Source of the DNA: Gammaproteobacteria bacterium
GTDB taxonomy: Bacteria > Pseudomonadota > Gammaproteobacteria > Steroidobacterales > Steroidobacteraceae
Reading direction: 5' to 3'
DNA length: 32,998 nucleotides
Assembly (NCBI GenBank): GCA_028293725.1
Contig: JAQGOE010000110.1
Coordinates: forward strand, 1 to 32,998
Under the pieces are notes generated by a model, which was given only the letters and a program-made list of their open reading frames with translations, made no database searches and was not told the origin of the DNA. The position numbers and the translations under genes were made by a program. Below, one piece after another: positions 23,601 through 31,237 of this stretch (within the stretch, counting starts at the first letter, position 1; each line of letters opens with the position of its first letter).

Positions 23601-24468
23601 ACGCGAGCCCGTCAGTAACATATCTCGCGTACCGGAAGTCGTGAATGCCACGGACGCGGCCGTTTACCCAATCCAGTAACACGACATACTCCACGGCGTC
23701 GGACGAGTCCGCAGGGTTGCTGACCAGGAGGGCCGGATGCCCTTCCGCCAAACCCGGAGTGAGCTTCCAGTCCGTGCTCTCGCTGTAGCGGCTGAAGTAA
23801 ACGGAAACGTCTTTGCGACCCGTGAGCCGCAAACGGTTCACCAGATCCAGCTTCACGTCTTGCGCCAACAGATCGCGCAGGGTGTCGAAGTCACGCGCGT
23901 TGAAACGGTCGGCGTATGAGCGCAGGCGGGTCTGTTCCTGCGAGCCGAGCGTGGGTTGCTCCGACTCGGTGGCTTCCGACAAACCCTTCAATCGAACACG
24001 GCCACGATGGAGGGCCGCCTTCACCGCGGGGAGCGTGGTGCCGAGAATCTCGGCTGTCTCGGCGAGCGAGTACTCCAGTACATCCATCAGCACCACGGTG
24101 GAACGCTGAATGACCGGCAGCTGCATGATCGTTGCAAGGCTCGCCGTGGCCGCAACCCACGAATCCGCTCCAGCGGTAGCGTCCGGCCGGTCAGTCGAAT
24201 CACTGTCGAGCGGCACTTCAGCCTGCCTCTTCCGGCGCCGCAAAGCGTCCAGCGCGGTGTTGTGAGCTATGGTGAACAGCCAGCTTTCGGCCTTGTTGAT
24301 CGTCCGCGCGGATGGCAGCGCCTCGGCCGCCTTCGCGAGCGCCTCCTGCACGACGTCTTCGCCTTCGAATACCGAGCCCACCATGCGCGCGCAGTATCGA
24401 TGGAGCCGCGGCCGCACCTCGATCATCAACCGGTTCAGTGCGTCGCGCTCCACCTTGTCACCTGTCAT
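23587..24468 (-). CDS. ECF sigma factor with SnoaL-like C-terminal domain
   Basis: A 293-residue alternative sigma factor. Region 2 is at about residues 15-85 (LHRYCARMVGSVFEGEDVVQEALAKA, then SWLFTIAHNTALDALRRRKR). Region 4 is at about 115-165 (LPVIQRSTVVLMDVLEYSLAETAEILG, with VKAALHRGRVRLK as the -35 recognition helix). A C-terminal domain of about 110 residues (SYADRFNARDFDTLRDLLAQDVKLDLV) resembles SnoaL/NTF2-like folds, as in ECF41- or SigJ-type factors, where it tunes activity in place of an anti-sigma factor. It is divergent from the 106-residue gene at 24618, and a 149-base shared region should contain its target promoter. Confidence 0.88.
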   Translation of the reverse strand: MTGDKVERDALNRLMIEVRPRLHRYCARMVGSVFEGEDVVQEALAKAAEALPSARTINKAESWLFTIAHNTALDALRRRKRQAEVPLDSDSTDRPDATAGADSWVAATASLATIMQLPVIQRSTVVLMDVLEYSLAETAEILGTTLPAVKAALHRGRVRLKGLSEATESEQPTLGSQEQTRLRSYADRFNARDFDTLRDLLAQDVKLDLVNRLRLTGRKDVSVYFSRYSESTDWKLTPGLAEGHPALLVSNPADSSDAVEYVVLLDWVNGRVRGIHDFRYARYVTDGLAFIRL

Positions 24469-24617
24469 TCGTGCTCCCCATGAGAGGACGTTTCAGGTCA
24501 GTCAAAAGATACGGCTCGCAAAAAATAAATTCCACCGGGCCGTTTTAGCGGCCGCCGTCGTCCTTGTATCTGTAAAGGCTCGCGAAGTGCGTGCCTCGTA
24601 GAGCAAGGATACAGATC

Positions 24618-24938
24618 ATGCAGAGAGTCACCTTGGTTCGCTACACCACGAAGCCCGACCACGCTGCCGAGAACGAGGCTCTGTCGCGCGCCGTGTTCGC
24701 CCAGTTGAGGAATTCCGTCCCCGAAGGCGTGGCCTATGCACTGTTTCGGGATGGCAATGATTTCACTCACGTGTTTCTCAACTTGAAGGCGGACGAGTCC
24801 GCCCCGGTCACGGAGCTGCCGGCCTTCAAGGCTTTCGAAAAGGGTGTGGTCGAGCGCTGCGAAGTGCCGCCAAAAGCGACACGGCTCGCCGTGCAGTTGG
24901 TAGATAGTTATGGCTTCCGTACGGGGACCGTGGCCTGA
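24618..24938 (+). CDS. Small probable dimeric alpha-beta-barrel protein
   Basis: A 106-residue protein, MQRVTLVRYTTKPDHAAENEAL, with beta-alpha-beta rhythm (VAYALFRDGNDFTHVFLNL, then LPAFKAFEKGVVERC) typical of small monooxygenase-like alpha-beta barrels. Close look-alikes accompany ECF sigma factors in other proteobacteria (recollection, not checked). No cofactor motif is visible. AAGGA lies 10 bases before the ATG. It is divergent from the sigma-factor gene and is its likely target. Confidence 0.65.
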   Translation: MQRVTLVRYTTKPDHAAENEALSRAVFAQLRNSVPEGVAYALFRDGNDFTHVFLNLKADESAPVTELPAFKAFEKGVVERCEVPPKATRLAVQLVDSYGFRTGTVA

Positions 24939-25018
24939 CACGACGGCGCCGTTGGCTTGCGGAGCGAGTACAATGGCGCCGGGTTTCCGCACGAAGCGGT
25001 GGACGCAGTGAGTGATTG

Positions 25019-25849
25019 ATGCCATCGGGAAACATCGCCGTCATAACAGGAACCACCCACGGGATCGGCCGCGTCACGAGCCGGGAGCTCGCGAAATCCG
25101 GCTACACGGTAGTCATGATGTGTCGCGACTACGATGCGGCGATGCTGGAGCGGCAGGCCATTCTCGCGCAGGTGCCCACCGCCGCCGTGCAGGTGGTCCG
25201 CTGCGATCTCGCGTCGCTCCGGTCGGTGCGTGAAGGTGCGCAGACCGTCCGGCGCGAGTTCGGTCGGATCACCTTACTCATCAACAATGCTGGCATGGTG
25301 TCAACGCGGCAGCGGATGTCCGTGGATGGCTTCGAGCTCACTTTCGCGACCAACCATCTCGGCCCCTTCCTATTGACCCAGCTATTGCTGGACCGCATGA
25401 GCGAGGCTGGTCGGATCATTACCGTCTCTTCGCGAGTGCACTATCAAGGAAAGCTCGATCTCGCGGGAATCGCCGACCCCAAAGCGCGTTATGACAGCAG
25501 GGGTGCCTACGCGCGCTCCAAGCTGGCAAACGTACTGCATACCTTTGCGCTTGCCCGGCGGTTGGCGGCAACCAGGGTCACCGCCAATTGTCTGCACCCC
25601 GGGGTCGTTGCGACTAACCTGCTGCCGCGCTGGCTGCGGATCATCAAGCCGCTCATCAGTCCCGTCATATTCGATGCTGAGCGCGGTGCCCGCACGACGC
25701 TATACCTGGCCTCGTCAGGCGACGTGACGGGAGTGAGCGGCCGTTACTTCGATGAGAACCAGGCTGTCCAACCGGCCGCGGCTGTCGCGAACGACCTCGA
25801 GTTACAGGAGGCGCTCTGGCAGGCGAGCGAGCGTTGGGTCGCCCAGTGA
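25019..25849 (+). CDS. Short-chain dehydrogenase/reductase
   Basis: A 276-residue SDR. It carries the cofactor motif TGTTHGIG (about residues 10-17), NNAG (89-92), and the catalytic Ser (VSS, about 137-138), Tyr164 and Lys168 (YARSKLAN). The arginines after the glycine motif (CRD, about 35-37) suggest NADPH. The C-terminus (AERGARTTLYLASSGDVTGVSGRYFDEN) resembles retinol-dehydrogenase-like SDRs. The substrate is unknown. ATG 25019 is preferred over the TTG one codon earlier. It is convergent with the phosphatidylserine decarboxylase gene, five bases away. Confidence 0.88.
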   Translation: MPSGNIAVITGTTHGIGRVTSRELAKSGYTVVMMCRDYDAAMLERQAILAQVPTAAVQVVRCDLASLRSVREGAQTVRREFGRITLLINNAGMVSTRQRMSVDGFELTFATNHLGPFLLTQLLLDRMSEAGRIITVSSRVHYQGKLDLAGIADPKARYDSRGAYARSKLANVLHTFALARRLAATRVTANCLHPGVVATNLLPRWLRIIKPLISPVIFDAERGARTTLYLASSGDVTGVSGRYFDENQAVQPAAAVANDLELQEALWQASERWVAQ

Positions 25850-25854
25850 GGCGC

Positions 25855-26748
25855 TCACTCCAGCAACTCGAACAGGGCCTGTCCCATCCGGATGCGCTGA
25901 CCCTCGACCAGATGCTCGCACAGCGCGACCCCCGGCGGGGCGAGCACGATGATGGTCGAGCCATGCTGAAACCAACCCATTTCCGCGCCTTTGCGGTACG
26001 TGGCATCGCAAGCCATGATGTTGGGTCCACGGTATTTGAGATGCAACAGGGTGTCGAGGCAATGCAGACGTATGCTGGCGACCAGGATCGCCGCCACCGG
26101 GACCAGGGTGATCACGGGACCCGAGGGGAGCAACCGGCAGCGGATGACGGCGCGCTCGTTCTTGCAGAACAACTGCTCGATGCGTTTGAGCGCGATGGGG
26201 TTCACATTCCAGGTATCCCCTGATATGTAGGTCACCTGTTCCACGTGGCAGTCGTAAGGCGCGTGGAACCGGTGATACATGCTCGATGTCAGGCGCAGCG
26301 TCACATAGGAGCCGCCGGCATATTCCGCCAGCGCCTCCGGCGTGGCTCCCAGGAGGCTCCCCAGCGTGTAGGGGAAGCCTTTCGCCTGCAGGAGGCACCC
26401 GTCAGCGAGTTTCCCGGAAGCGCCTATTATGCCGTCAGAGGGGCTCACGAGCGTGGCAGGGTCGGGGTCCAGCGGACGGACACCTTCTTTCAGCTCCCGC
26501 GTGAAGCAGTCGTGCAGACTCTTGAAGTGAGTCCGCTTGGCCTCGCTCAGATCGAGCTCGGAGAACAGGCGCCAGATCGACAGGCTGCAGTCGCGTATGA
26601 AGGGCTGCTCGAGCTTGCTGAACCACCCCAGGAACAGCGTCAACCAGCGCCGGGGGATGCGGTTGGTGAGCAGAAAATTGAGGTCCTCGTGTTGCACGAG
26701 TCCAGCGATTACCGAGCGCAGCTTCATGACGCTGTCATTCAATTGCAA
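25855..26748 (-). CDS. psd: Phosphatidylserine decarboxylase
   Basis: A 297-residue enzyme that makes phosphatidylethanolamine from phosphatidylserine at the inner membrane. The autocatalytic Asp-His-Ser set is present: D105 in VSPSDGII, H159/H162 in MYHRFHAPYD, and the cleavage-site Ser in QHGST (262-265), where the Gly-Ser bond breaks to give the pyruvoyl group. Motif RFHAPYDCHVEQVTYISGD is typical of the family. The N-terminus is amphipathic and fits peripheral membrane binding. Two starts are possible (26748 and Met8 at 26727). The aminotransferase gene diverges just 23 bases away. Confidence 0.92.
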   Translation of the reverse strand: MQLNDSVMKLRSVIAGLVQHEDLNFLLTNRIPRRWLTLFLGWFSKLEQPFIRDCSLSIWRLFSELDLSEAKRTHFKSLHDCFTRELKEGVRPLDPDPATLVSPSDGIIGASGKLADGCLLQAKGFPYTLGSLLGATPEALAEYAGGSYVTLRLTSSMYHRFHAPYDCHVEQVTYISGDTWNVNPIALKRIEQLFCKNERAVIRCRLLPSGPVITLVPVAAILVASIRLHCLDTLLHLKYRGPNIMACDATYRKGAEMGWFQHGSTIIVLAPPGVALCEHLVEGQRIRMGQALFELLE

Positions 26749-26771
26749 TACGGTTGCGGCCGGGAAGTTTC

Positions 26772-28508
26772 ATGAGCTACACAATGATCCTGTATTTGCT
26801 GGCAGCCCTCGGTCTCATCTTCATATTGCGCAAGTTGCAATTGCGCCTCCAGCTGTCGCTGGCAAAGCATCGCTCGCTCACCGGTCACGCGCGCATGTCG
26901 CGCCGCCTGGCCTCGCTCGTGCCGTTCTATGAATACGACGAGGACCATTTCTTTCGCGCCGACGACGCTCCGCCGGAAGTGGCGGCCAGCCGGCGCGAGG
27001 GATTCATGCGGCTCTCGGCCACTTTCACGGAGCGTTTCGCGGTCACCGCGGCACGGACCGCCGAGCTGGCGGGCGCGATTTCCGATCTGCAGTTCACCTC
27101 CCGCTACCGTGTGCCGTTTCAGTTCAGCCGCTTCGTGCGGCAACACTTCAAGACCGGCAGCCTGCTCGAGTCCTCCGCCGGCGCGACGGTGACCGATCTC
27201 GATGGCAACCGTTTTTTCGACCTGACAGGCTCGTACGGCACGAACCTGTTCGGGTATGACTTCTACAAGGAGTGCATTCGTCGCGGCAGCGAGCGGGTCC
27301 AGGATCTGGGCCCCGTCCTCGGCTCCTATCACCCGGTCATTGCCTACAACGTACGGCGCCTGCGGGAGATCTCGGGCCTCGACGAGGTGTCCTTCCATAT
27401 GTCCGGTACGGAGGCCGTGATGCAGGCTGTGCGGCTGGCGCAGTACCACACGCGGCGGCGCCGGATCGTGCGTTTCAGCGGCGCGTATCACGGCTGGTGG
27501 GGTGATGTGCAACCCGGGGCCGGTAATCCGGTTCCGGCGCGCGATACCCTGACATTGAAGGAAATGGGCGAGGGTACCCTGCGGGTGCTGCGCGCCCGGC
27601 GTGACATTGCCTGTGTACTCGTCAATCCGCTGCAGGCGCTGCATCCGAATTCGGCCGCTCCGGGCGACTCGTCGTTGCTGGACAGTGGACGCGGCGCCCA
27701 TTTCGACCGGGTCGCGTACACGAAGTGGCTGCAGGAGCTGCGCACGGTGTGCAGCGAGCGACGCATCGTCCTCATTTTCGATGAGGTCTTCGTCGGTTTC
27801 CGGCTCGCCCCCGGAGGCGCACAGGAATACTTTGGTGTTCGCGCTGACATGGTGACCTACGGCAAGACCCTCGGAGGAGGTCTCCCGGTCGGTGCGATCT
27901 GCGGGCGCCAGGACCTGATGCGGCGATATCGCGAGGACCGGCCCGCGGACGTCTGCTTCGCCCGTGGCACCTTCAACTCCCACCCCTACGTGATGGGAGC
28001 GATGTGCGAATTTCTCGAGCGACTCGAGACCGAGGCAGTCCGTGCGCTCTACCAAGGGGTAGACGAGCTCTGGAACCGGCGCGCGCAGGCTCTCAACGAG
28101 CGGTTGCGCGCGCAGCAACTCCCGGTGCAAGTCGCCAATATCGGCTCGATCTGGACGGTCAGTTATTCGCAGCCGTCCCGCTACAACTGGATGTTTCAAT
28201 ATTATCTGCGCGCCGCCGGACTGGCGCTGAGCTGGGTGGGCACCGGGCGCCTGATCTTCAGTCTCAACTACACCGAAGCCGATTTCACCGCCGTCGCCGA
28301 CCGTTTCGTGGCGGCGGCAACGGCGATGCGTCAGGACGCCTGGTGGTGGTCCCGCGACGGCTTGACCAACAAGTCGATCCGTCGCCAGGTTCTCAGGGAG
28401 TTGCTTCAGACTCGATGGAATGGAATGCCATGGGGTCGATCAACTCGCCGCGCAGCAAGTGGAACGGCGCCTTGTAATACAGATAGACGTCATGAAATGG
28501 GTCGGTGA
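26772..28508 (+). CDS. Membrane-anchored class III PLP aminotransferase
   Basis: A 578-residue protein. One N-terminal membrane helix (about residues 3-20) is followed by a basic region, then a class III aminotransferase domain from about 110: SGTEAV (211-216), GAYHGW (237-242), FDEVFVGFRL (336-345), and PLP lysine K365 in TYGKTLGGGLPVGAICG. Glutamate-1-semialdehyde aminomutase and diamine aminotransferases share this fold, but those are soluble; the anchor suggests a lipid or acyl substrate at the inner membrane (inference, supported by its psd neighbour). ATG 26772 follows GGGAAG; an earlier in-frame ATG (26754) adds six residues. The last 116 bases overlap the convergent gene at 28393, and the tail after about residue 540 looks unlike the family. 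Confidence 0.85.
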   Translation: MSYTMILYLLAALGLIFILRKLQLRLQLSLAKHRSLTGHARMSRRLASLVPFYEYDEDHFFRADDAPPEVAASRREGFMRLSATFTERFAVTAARTAELAGAISDLQFTSRYRVPFQFSRFVRQHFKTGSLLESSAGATVTDLDGNRFFDLTGSYGTNLFGYDFYKECIRRGSERVQDLGPVLGSYHPVIAYNVRRLREISGLDEVSFHMSGTEAVMQAVRLAQYHTRRRRIVRFSGAYHGWWGDVQPGAGNPVPARDTLTLKEMGEGTLRVLRARRDIACVLVNPLQALHPNSAAPGDSSLLDSGRGAHFDRVAYTKWLQELRTVCSERRIVLIFDEVFVGFRLAPGGAQEYFGVRADMVTYGKTLGGGLPVGAICGRQDLMRRYREDRPADVCFARGTFNSHPYVMGAMCEFLERLETEAVRALYQGVDELWNRRAQALNERLRAQQLPVQVANIGSIWTVSYSQPSRYNWMFQYYLRAAGLALSWVGTGRLIFSLNYTEADFTAVADRFVAAATAMRQDAWWWSRDGLTNKSIRRQVLRELLQTRWNGMPWGRSTRRAASGTAPCNTDRRHEMGR

Positions 28509-29019
28509 CGATCTTCGTCGCCCACACCAGGCCCGTCTGCACATCCTTGAGAAAAAACAGGTGGACCGTGCGGAACAGCAGGCCGCCCAGGCCGATGGCC
28601 AGCCAGAGCAGTCCGACGTTATGGACGAACTGCGCGCCGCTGGGGTGGGCGGGGAATAGTCCCAGCAGTGTGGGGTCCAGCCACAGGATGGCCGGCGCGG
28701 CGGCCCAGATCGCCAGCAATACCACCTTCCTCCTGAGGTTGTATCCCACCTTGATGTCTTCCTTGTGCTCGTGGGTCGCCTGGTTGATATGGTCGTAGCC
28801 CTTCGGCTCGAAGAAGAAATGCCCGCTCTGGCGGCTCACCATCGCGACCAGCCAGGCGATCATCGCGGCCGCCACCAGGTGATCGGTGAACAGAGCGAAG
28901 TAGGCGGCGATGAAGCTCAGCGCGCTCACCAGGTGCAGCGTCTGATTGATACGACTGTGGTGGTAGTACCGATGGTCGTCCCAACGCTGGGTCCGCAATG
29001 CCTGCAGGAAACTTTGCAT
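28393..29019 (-). CDS. Polytopic His-rich membrane protein (Mpo1/DUF962-like)
   Basis: A 208-residue protein with four or so membrane helices. Conserved-looking His motifs are YYHHSRINQTLHLV near residue 20, SGHFFFEPKGYDHINQATHEHKEDIKVGY in the middle, and DPFHDVYLYYKAPFHLLRGE at the end. The first two resemble the His-x-Asn-x-His and GHxxxE motifs of Mpo1-like membrane iron dioxygenases that shorten 2-hydroxy fatty acids; the match is partial. Clustering with psd and a membrane aminotransferase supports a lipid role. The start ATG at 29019 is preceded by AGAAG. It overlaps the aminotransferase tail by 116 bases. Confidence 0.68.
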   Translation of the reverse strand: MQSFLQALRTQRWDDHRYYHHSRINQTLHLVSALSFIAAYFALFTDHLVAAAMIAWLVAMVSRQSGHFFFEPKGYDHINQATHEHKEDIKVGYNLRRKVVLLAIWAAAPAILWLDPTLLGLFPAHPSGAQFVHNVGLLWLAIGLGGLLFRTVHLFFLKDVQTGLVWATKIVTDPFHDVYLYYKAPFHLLRGELIDPMAFHSIESEATP

Positions 29020-29554
29020 CTTCTATGTCCCGTGTTTCAGTGGCTGATAGCCGGCATGTAGGAGTTATCTCAGAATCACTACAGAATTATTACAAGAAGG
29101 CCCGGGTTGCGAATTCCGTGCCTTACTTTGGAATCCGCCGCCGAATTCAGCAAGCTTTCGCAAAACCTTCATTGGCCTGTCACGCGGCGACCGGATTCTG
29201 ACACAGCGTAGCCCTCGCGGACGGTGACGGCCTCGGCAAATTGCGCGGTTGGCCCATCATGCCACGCCGCGCGTACCCTGGGGGCGCGCCGTTCACAGTT
29301 GCATGGCGAACACGCCAACAGTACATACACAACTGAGTGTGCGGTTTCAACATCCTGCTGCGCCGGCGGGCGCGGTGTTGATACTTGGTCATTCCGCCGC
29401 GCCGCTGAAGATTACTGACAGCGCTCCGGCCCGGGCGCCGCTTGCCACACACGTATGGTGAGCAGTCAGCGCCTTGGGGCCTCAGCGCATGCGGCGGGCG
29501 AACGCCTGTTTCCTTGTGTCAGGACGGTAAGTGACTCACTGCCACTGGTGGCGC
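29020..29554. other. Intergenic region with no supported gene
   Basis: About 535 bases lie between the His-rich membrane protein and the iclR promoter. Short frames at 29180-29452 (minus) and 29224-29461 (plus) have low-complexity basic content and no good start site. I see no convincing gene or repeat, and only a weak promoter for the minus-strand gene. Confidence 0.5.
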
Positions 29555-29583
29555 TTGACGCGATGCGATTGCCGCGTTCTAAT
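29555..29583 (+). promoter_or_regulatory. Sigma-70 promoter of iclR-type gene
   Basis: TTGACG (29555-29560) and TCTAAT (29578-29583) are 17 bases apart. The 12 bases GCGCTTGACGCG (29551-29562) recur exactly at the csrA promoter. Transcription would start near 29590, giving a leader of about 150 bases before the IclR start. Confidence 0.55.
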
Positions 29584-29592
29584 CCCGATGAG

Positions 29593-29616
29593 GAACGACG
29601 TACCGTATAGAGGAAC
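29593..29616. promoter_or_regulatory. Shared leader element, copy 1 (iclR)
   Basis: A 24-base element containing GTACCGTATAGAGGAAC. The same bases, with a single difference (C for T at the seventh position), lie in the csrA leader at 30807-30830. It sits just downstream of the predicted start of transcription. GTACC and GGAAC form an imperfect dyad, as in IclR-family operators. Confidence 0.6.
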
Positions 29617-29740
29617 AACTCGGCCTAGCCATGTTTGCTGGAGGGGTCCCCACTTCTCCCGCCCGGTGTCTGCCTGCGCGGCCAACGTGGCTGTGGCAGG
29701 TTCGAGTACACCACAACGTAAAGAGACCTTAGTCGTAAAA

Positions 29741-30553
29741 ATGGCTCGTCAAGGCAGACAGACCGCGGAGGGAGGCACCCGGCTTTCATCCGTCGCGAAC
29801 GCCATCCTGTTGATGAAAACGTTCTCGGACGAGCAGAGCGAGTTGGGCATCAGCGCGCTCGCGGAGCGGCTCGGATTGGCCAAGAGCACGGTGCACCGGC
29901 TCGCCTCGACGCTGGTCGAGGCGAGGATGCTCGAGCAGAACCGCGAGACCGGCAAGTACCGCCTCGGCCTGGCCGTCTTCGAGCTGGGCTCACTCGTGCG
30001 CCGCAAGATCGACATGTCGTTCGAGGCGAAACCCTGGCTGTTGAGTTTGCGTGAGCAGACTGGCGAGACCGTCAACCTGTCGATTCTCGACCATGGCAGC
30101 GTAGTCTGCGTCAACTTTTTCGAGAGCAAGAAGGTCAATCGCATCAGCTCGGGCATGGGCTTGCGCAAGCCAGTGCACTGTACGGCCGAGGGCAAAGCGC
30201 TGATGGCGTTTCAACCGCCGGCGGCAATCCAACAGGTCGTCGATGGCACATTGGAGCGGCGCACGCTCAGAACCGTCGTCAACCCGGCAGCACTCAAGGA
30301 AGAGTTCGCGGTCATCCGGGCGCGCGGCTATGCGACCGATGAAGAAGAGTATGAGTTGGGTGTGCGCGGCATCGCCGCACCCGTCAGAGATGACAGCGGC
30401 GTGCCCGTTGCTGCCGTCGGCGTCACGGGTCCGACGCAACGACTGACGAAATCCCGGCTGCTGAGCTTGGTTCGCCACGTCAACGCCGCGGCCAAGGCGA
30501 TCTCGGCGCGCCTCGGCGACCGCTCGACAGGTGCGTTGACTTCGACCGGCTGA
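29741..30553 (+). CDS. IclR-family transcriptional regulator
   Basis: A 270-residue regulator. A winged-helix domain (about residues 14-75) includes ISALAERLGLAKSTVHRLASTL. The IclR effector domain (about 95-255) includes GLRKPVHCTAEGKALMA and EEYELGVRGIAAPVRDDSGVPVAAVGVTGP. Such regulators respond to small carboxylic or aromatic compounds. The start ATG 29741 gives the usual N-terminus; upstream in-frame codons (29588 and earlier) lie at or before the predicted start of transcription. It probably binds the element in its own leader and that of csrA (inference). It shares no strand-adjacent catabolic operon, but formamidase and a dienelactone-hydrolase-type gene follow csrA. Confidence 0.9.
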   Translation: MARQGRQTAEGGTRLSSVANAILLMKTFSDEQSELGISALAERLGLAKSTVHRLASTLVEARMLEQNRETGKYRLGLAVFELGSLVRRKIDMSFEAKPWLLSLREQTGETVNLSILDHGSVVCVNFFESKKVNRISSGMGLRKPVHCTAEGKALMAFQPPAAIQQVVDGTLERRTLRTVVNPAALKEEFAVIRARGYATDEEEYELGVRGIAAPVRDDSGVPVAAVGVTGPTQRLTKSRLLSLVRHVNAAAKAISARLGDRSTGALTSTG

Positions 30554-30762
30554 GGCTGCGTCCGCCAAGAAGTCAGTCGACGGCTGGGCAGCGCAGCCGC
30601 GCGAGCGGCGCCGGCATTCCAACCCGGCGACGTTAGTCGCGGTGCGAGGACGGCGGCGCGGATTCCCTGCATGACGCCGTTTCCGAATCGGGCGCGCTGG
30701 CTGTTCCCAACAGCCTCAATCCCGCTCGTTTCCATATGAACAACACATGACACCTTGCGCGC

Positions 30763-30792
30763 TTGACGCGTGACTCCCGCCGTGCGTATTCT
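30763..30792 (+). promoter_or_regulatory. Sigma-70 promoter of csrA
   Basis: TTGACG (30763-30768) and TATTCT (30787-30792) are 18 bases apart. The -35 context GCGCTTGACGCG is identical to the iclR promoter. The start of transcription would be near 30799, with a leader of about 58 bases before the csrA ATG. Confidence 0.55.
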
Positions 30793-30806
30793 GGGTCCGC
30801 CAGAGA

Positions 30807-30830
30807 GAACGATGTACCGTATAGAGGAAC
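30807..30830. promoter_or_regulatory. Shared leader element, copy 2 (csrA)
   Basis: It matches copy 1 at 23 of 24 bases. Here the bases fall in a different reading frame relative to the downstream gene than in the iclR copy, so conservation is at the DNA or RNA level, not protein. The AGAGGAAC part resembles a weak CsrA site, so feedback by CsrA is one alternative to an IclR operator. Confidence 0.6.
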
Positions 30831-30856
30831 GGTGTGCAACAGCAAAGGAAGGTCAC

Positions 30857-31036
30857 ATGCTGATTTTGACGCGCCGACCCCAGGAAGTGCTGCGGGTCGG
30901 GGATAACATTAAAGTGCATGTGTTGGAAGTTAAGGGAGGGCAGATACGCCTGGGCGTGGAAGCCCCGCGCGAGATTCCCGTATATCGCGAGGAGATCTGG
31001 GTGCGCATCAAGCGCGGGACGCCGACGACCGGCTGA
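30857..31036 (+). CDS. csrA: CsrA-type translational regulator
   Basis: A 59-residue CsrA, a dimeric protein that binds GGA-containing hairpins in mRNA leaders and changes translation or stability. The start [16 protein letters not shown], the RNA-binding residues L4 and R44 ([10 protein letters not shown]), and the core [21 protein letters not shown] are all present. It has substitutions relative to the enterobacterial protein (RPQEVLRV for RVGETLMI), so it is a divergent paralogue or the sole copy. AAGGAAGG lies 5 bases before the ATG. An upstream in-frame ATG at 30812 falls inside the shared element and is not the start. The 200 bases after the stop contain only weak GC hairpins and no terminator with a T-run. 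Confidence 0.92.
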   Translation: MLILTRRPQEVLRVGDNIKVHVLEVKGGQIRLGVEAPREIPVYREEIWVRIKRGTPTTG

Positions 31037-31237
31037 GCGCCGTCCTCGCCTGCCGGCGGCCGGACGCCGCGGCTTTCGTCGCGGGCCGCAGTCGGGCTGC
31101 CTAGACTATGGCCACGGCGAAGACCTAGGTCAGGTAGTCGACATTGGCGCCTGACGTTCTCAGCCTTCGTCATACTGGAGTAACGACCTGACTGCGAAAC
31201 TGCGCAGGTCGCTGGAAATTCATCAGGGAACTCCGTT

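Noticed and set aside
26739..28199. A 486-codon minus-strand frame opposite the aminotransferase
   Set aside because: The plus frame has intact PLP motifs; the minus frame has none.
29180..29461. Short frames on both strands in the intergenic region
   Set aside because: Low-complexity basic sequence, no good start signals, and no motifs.
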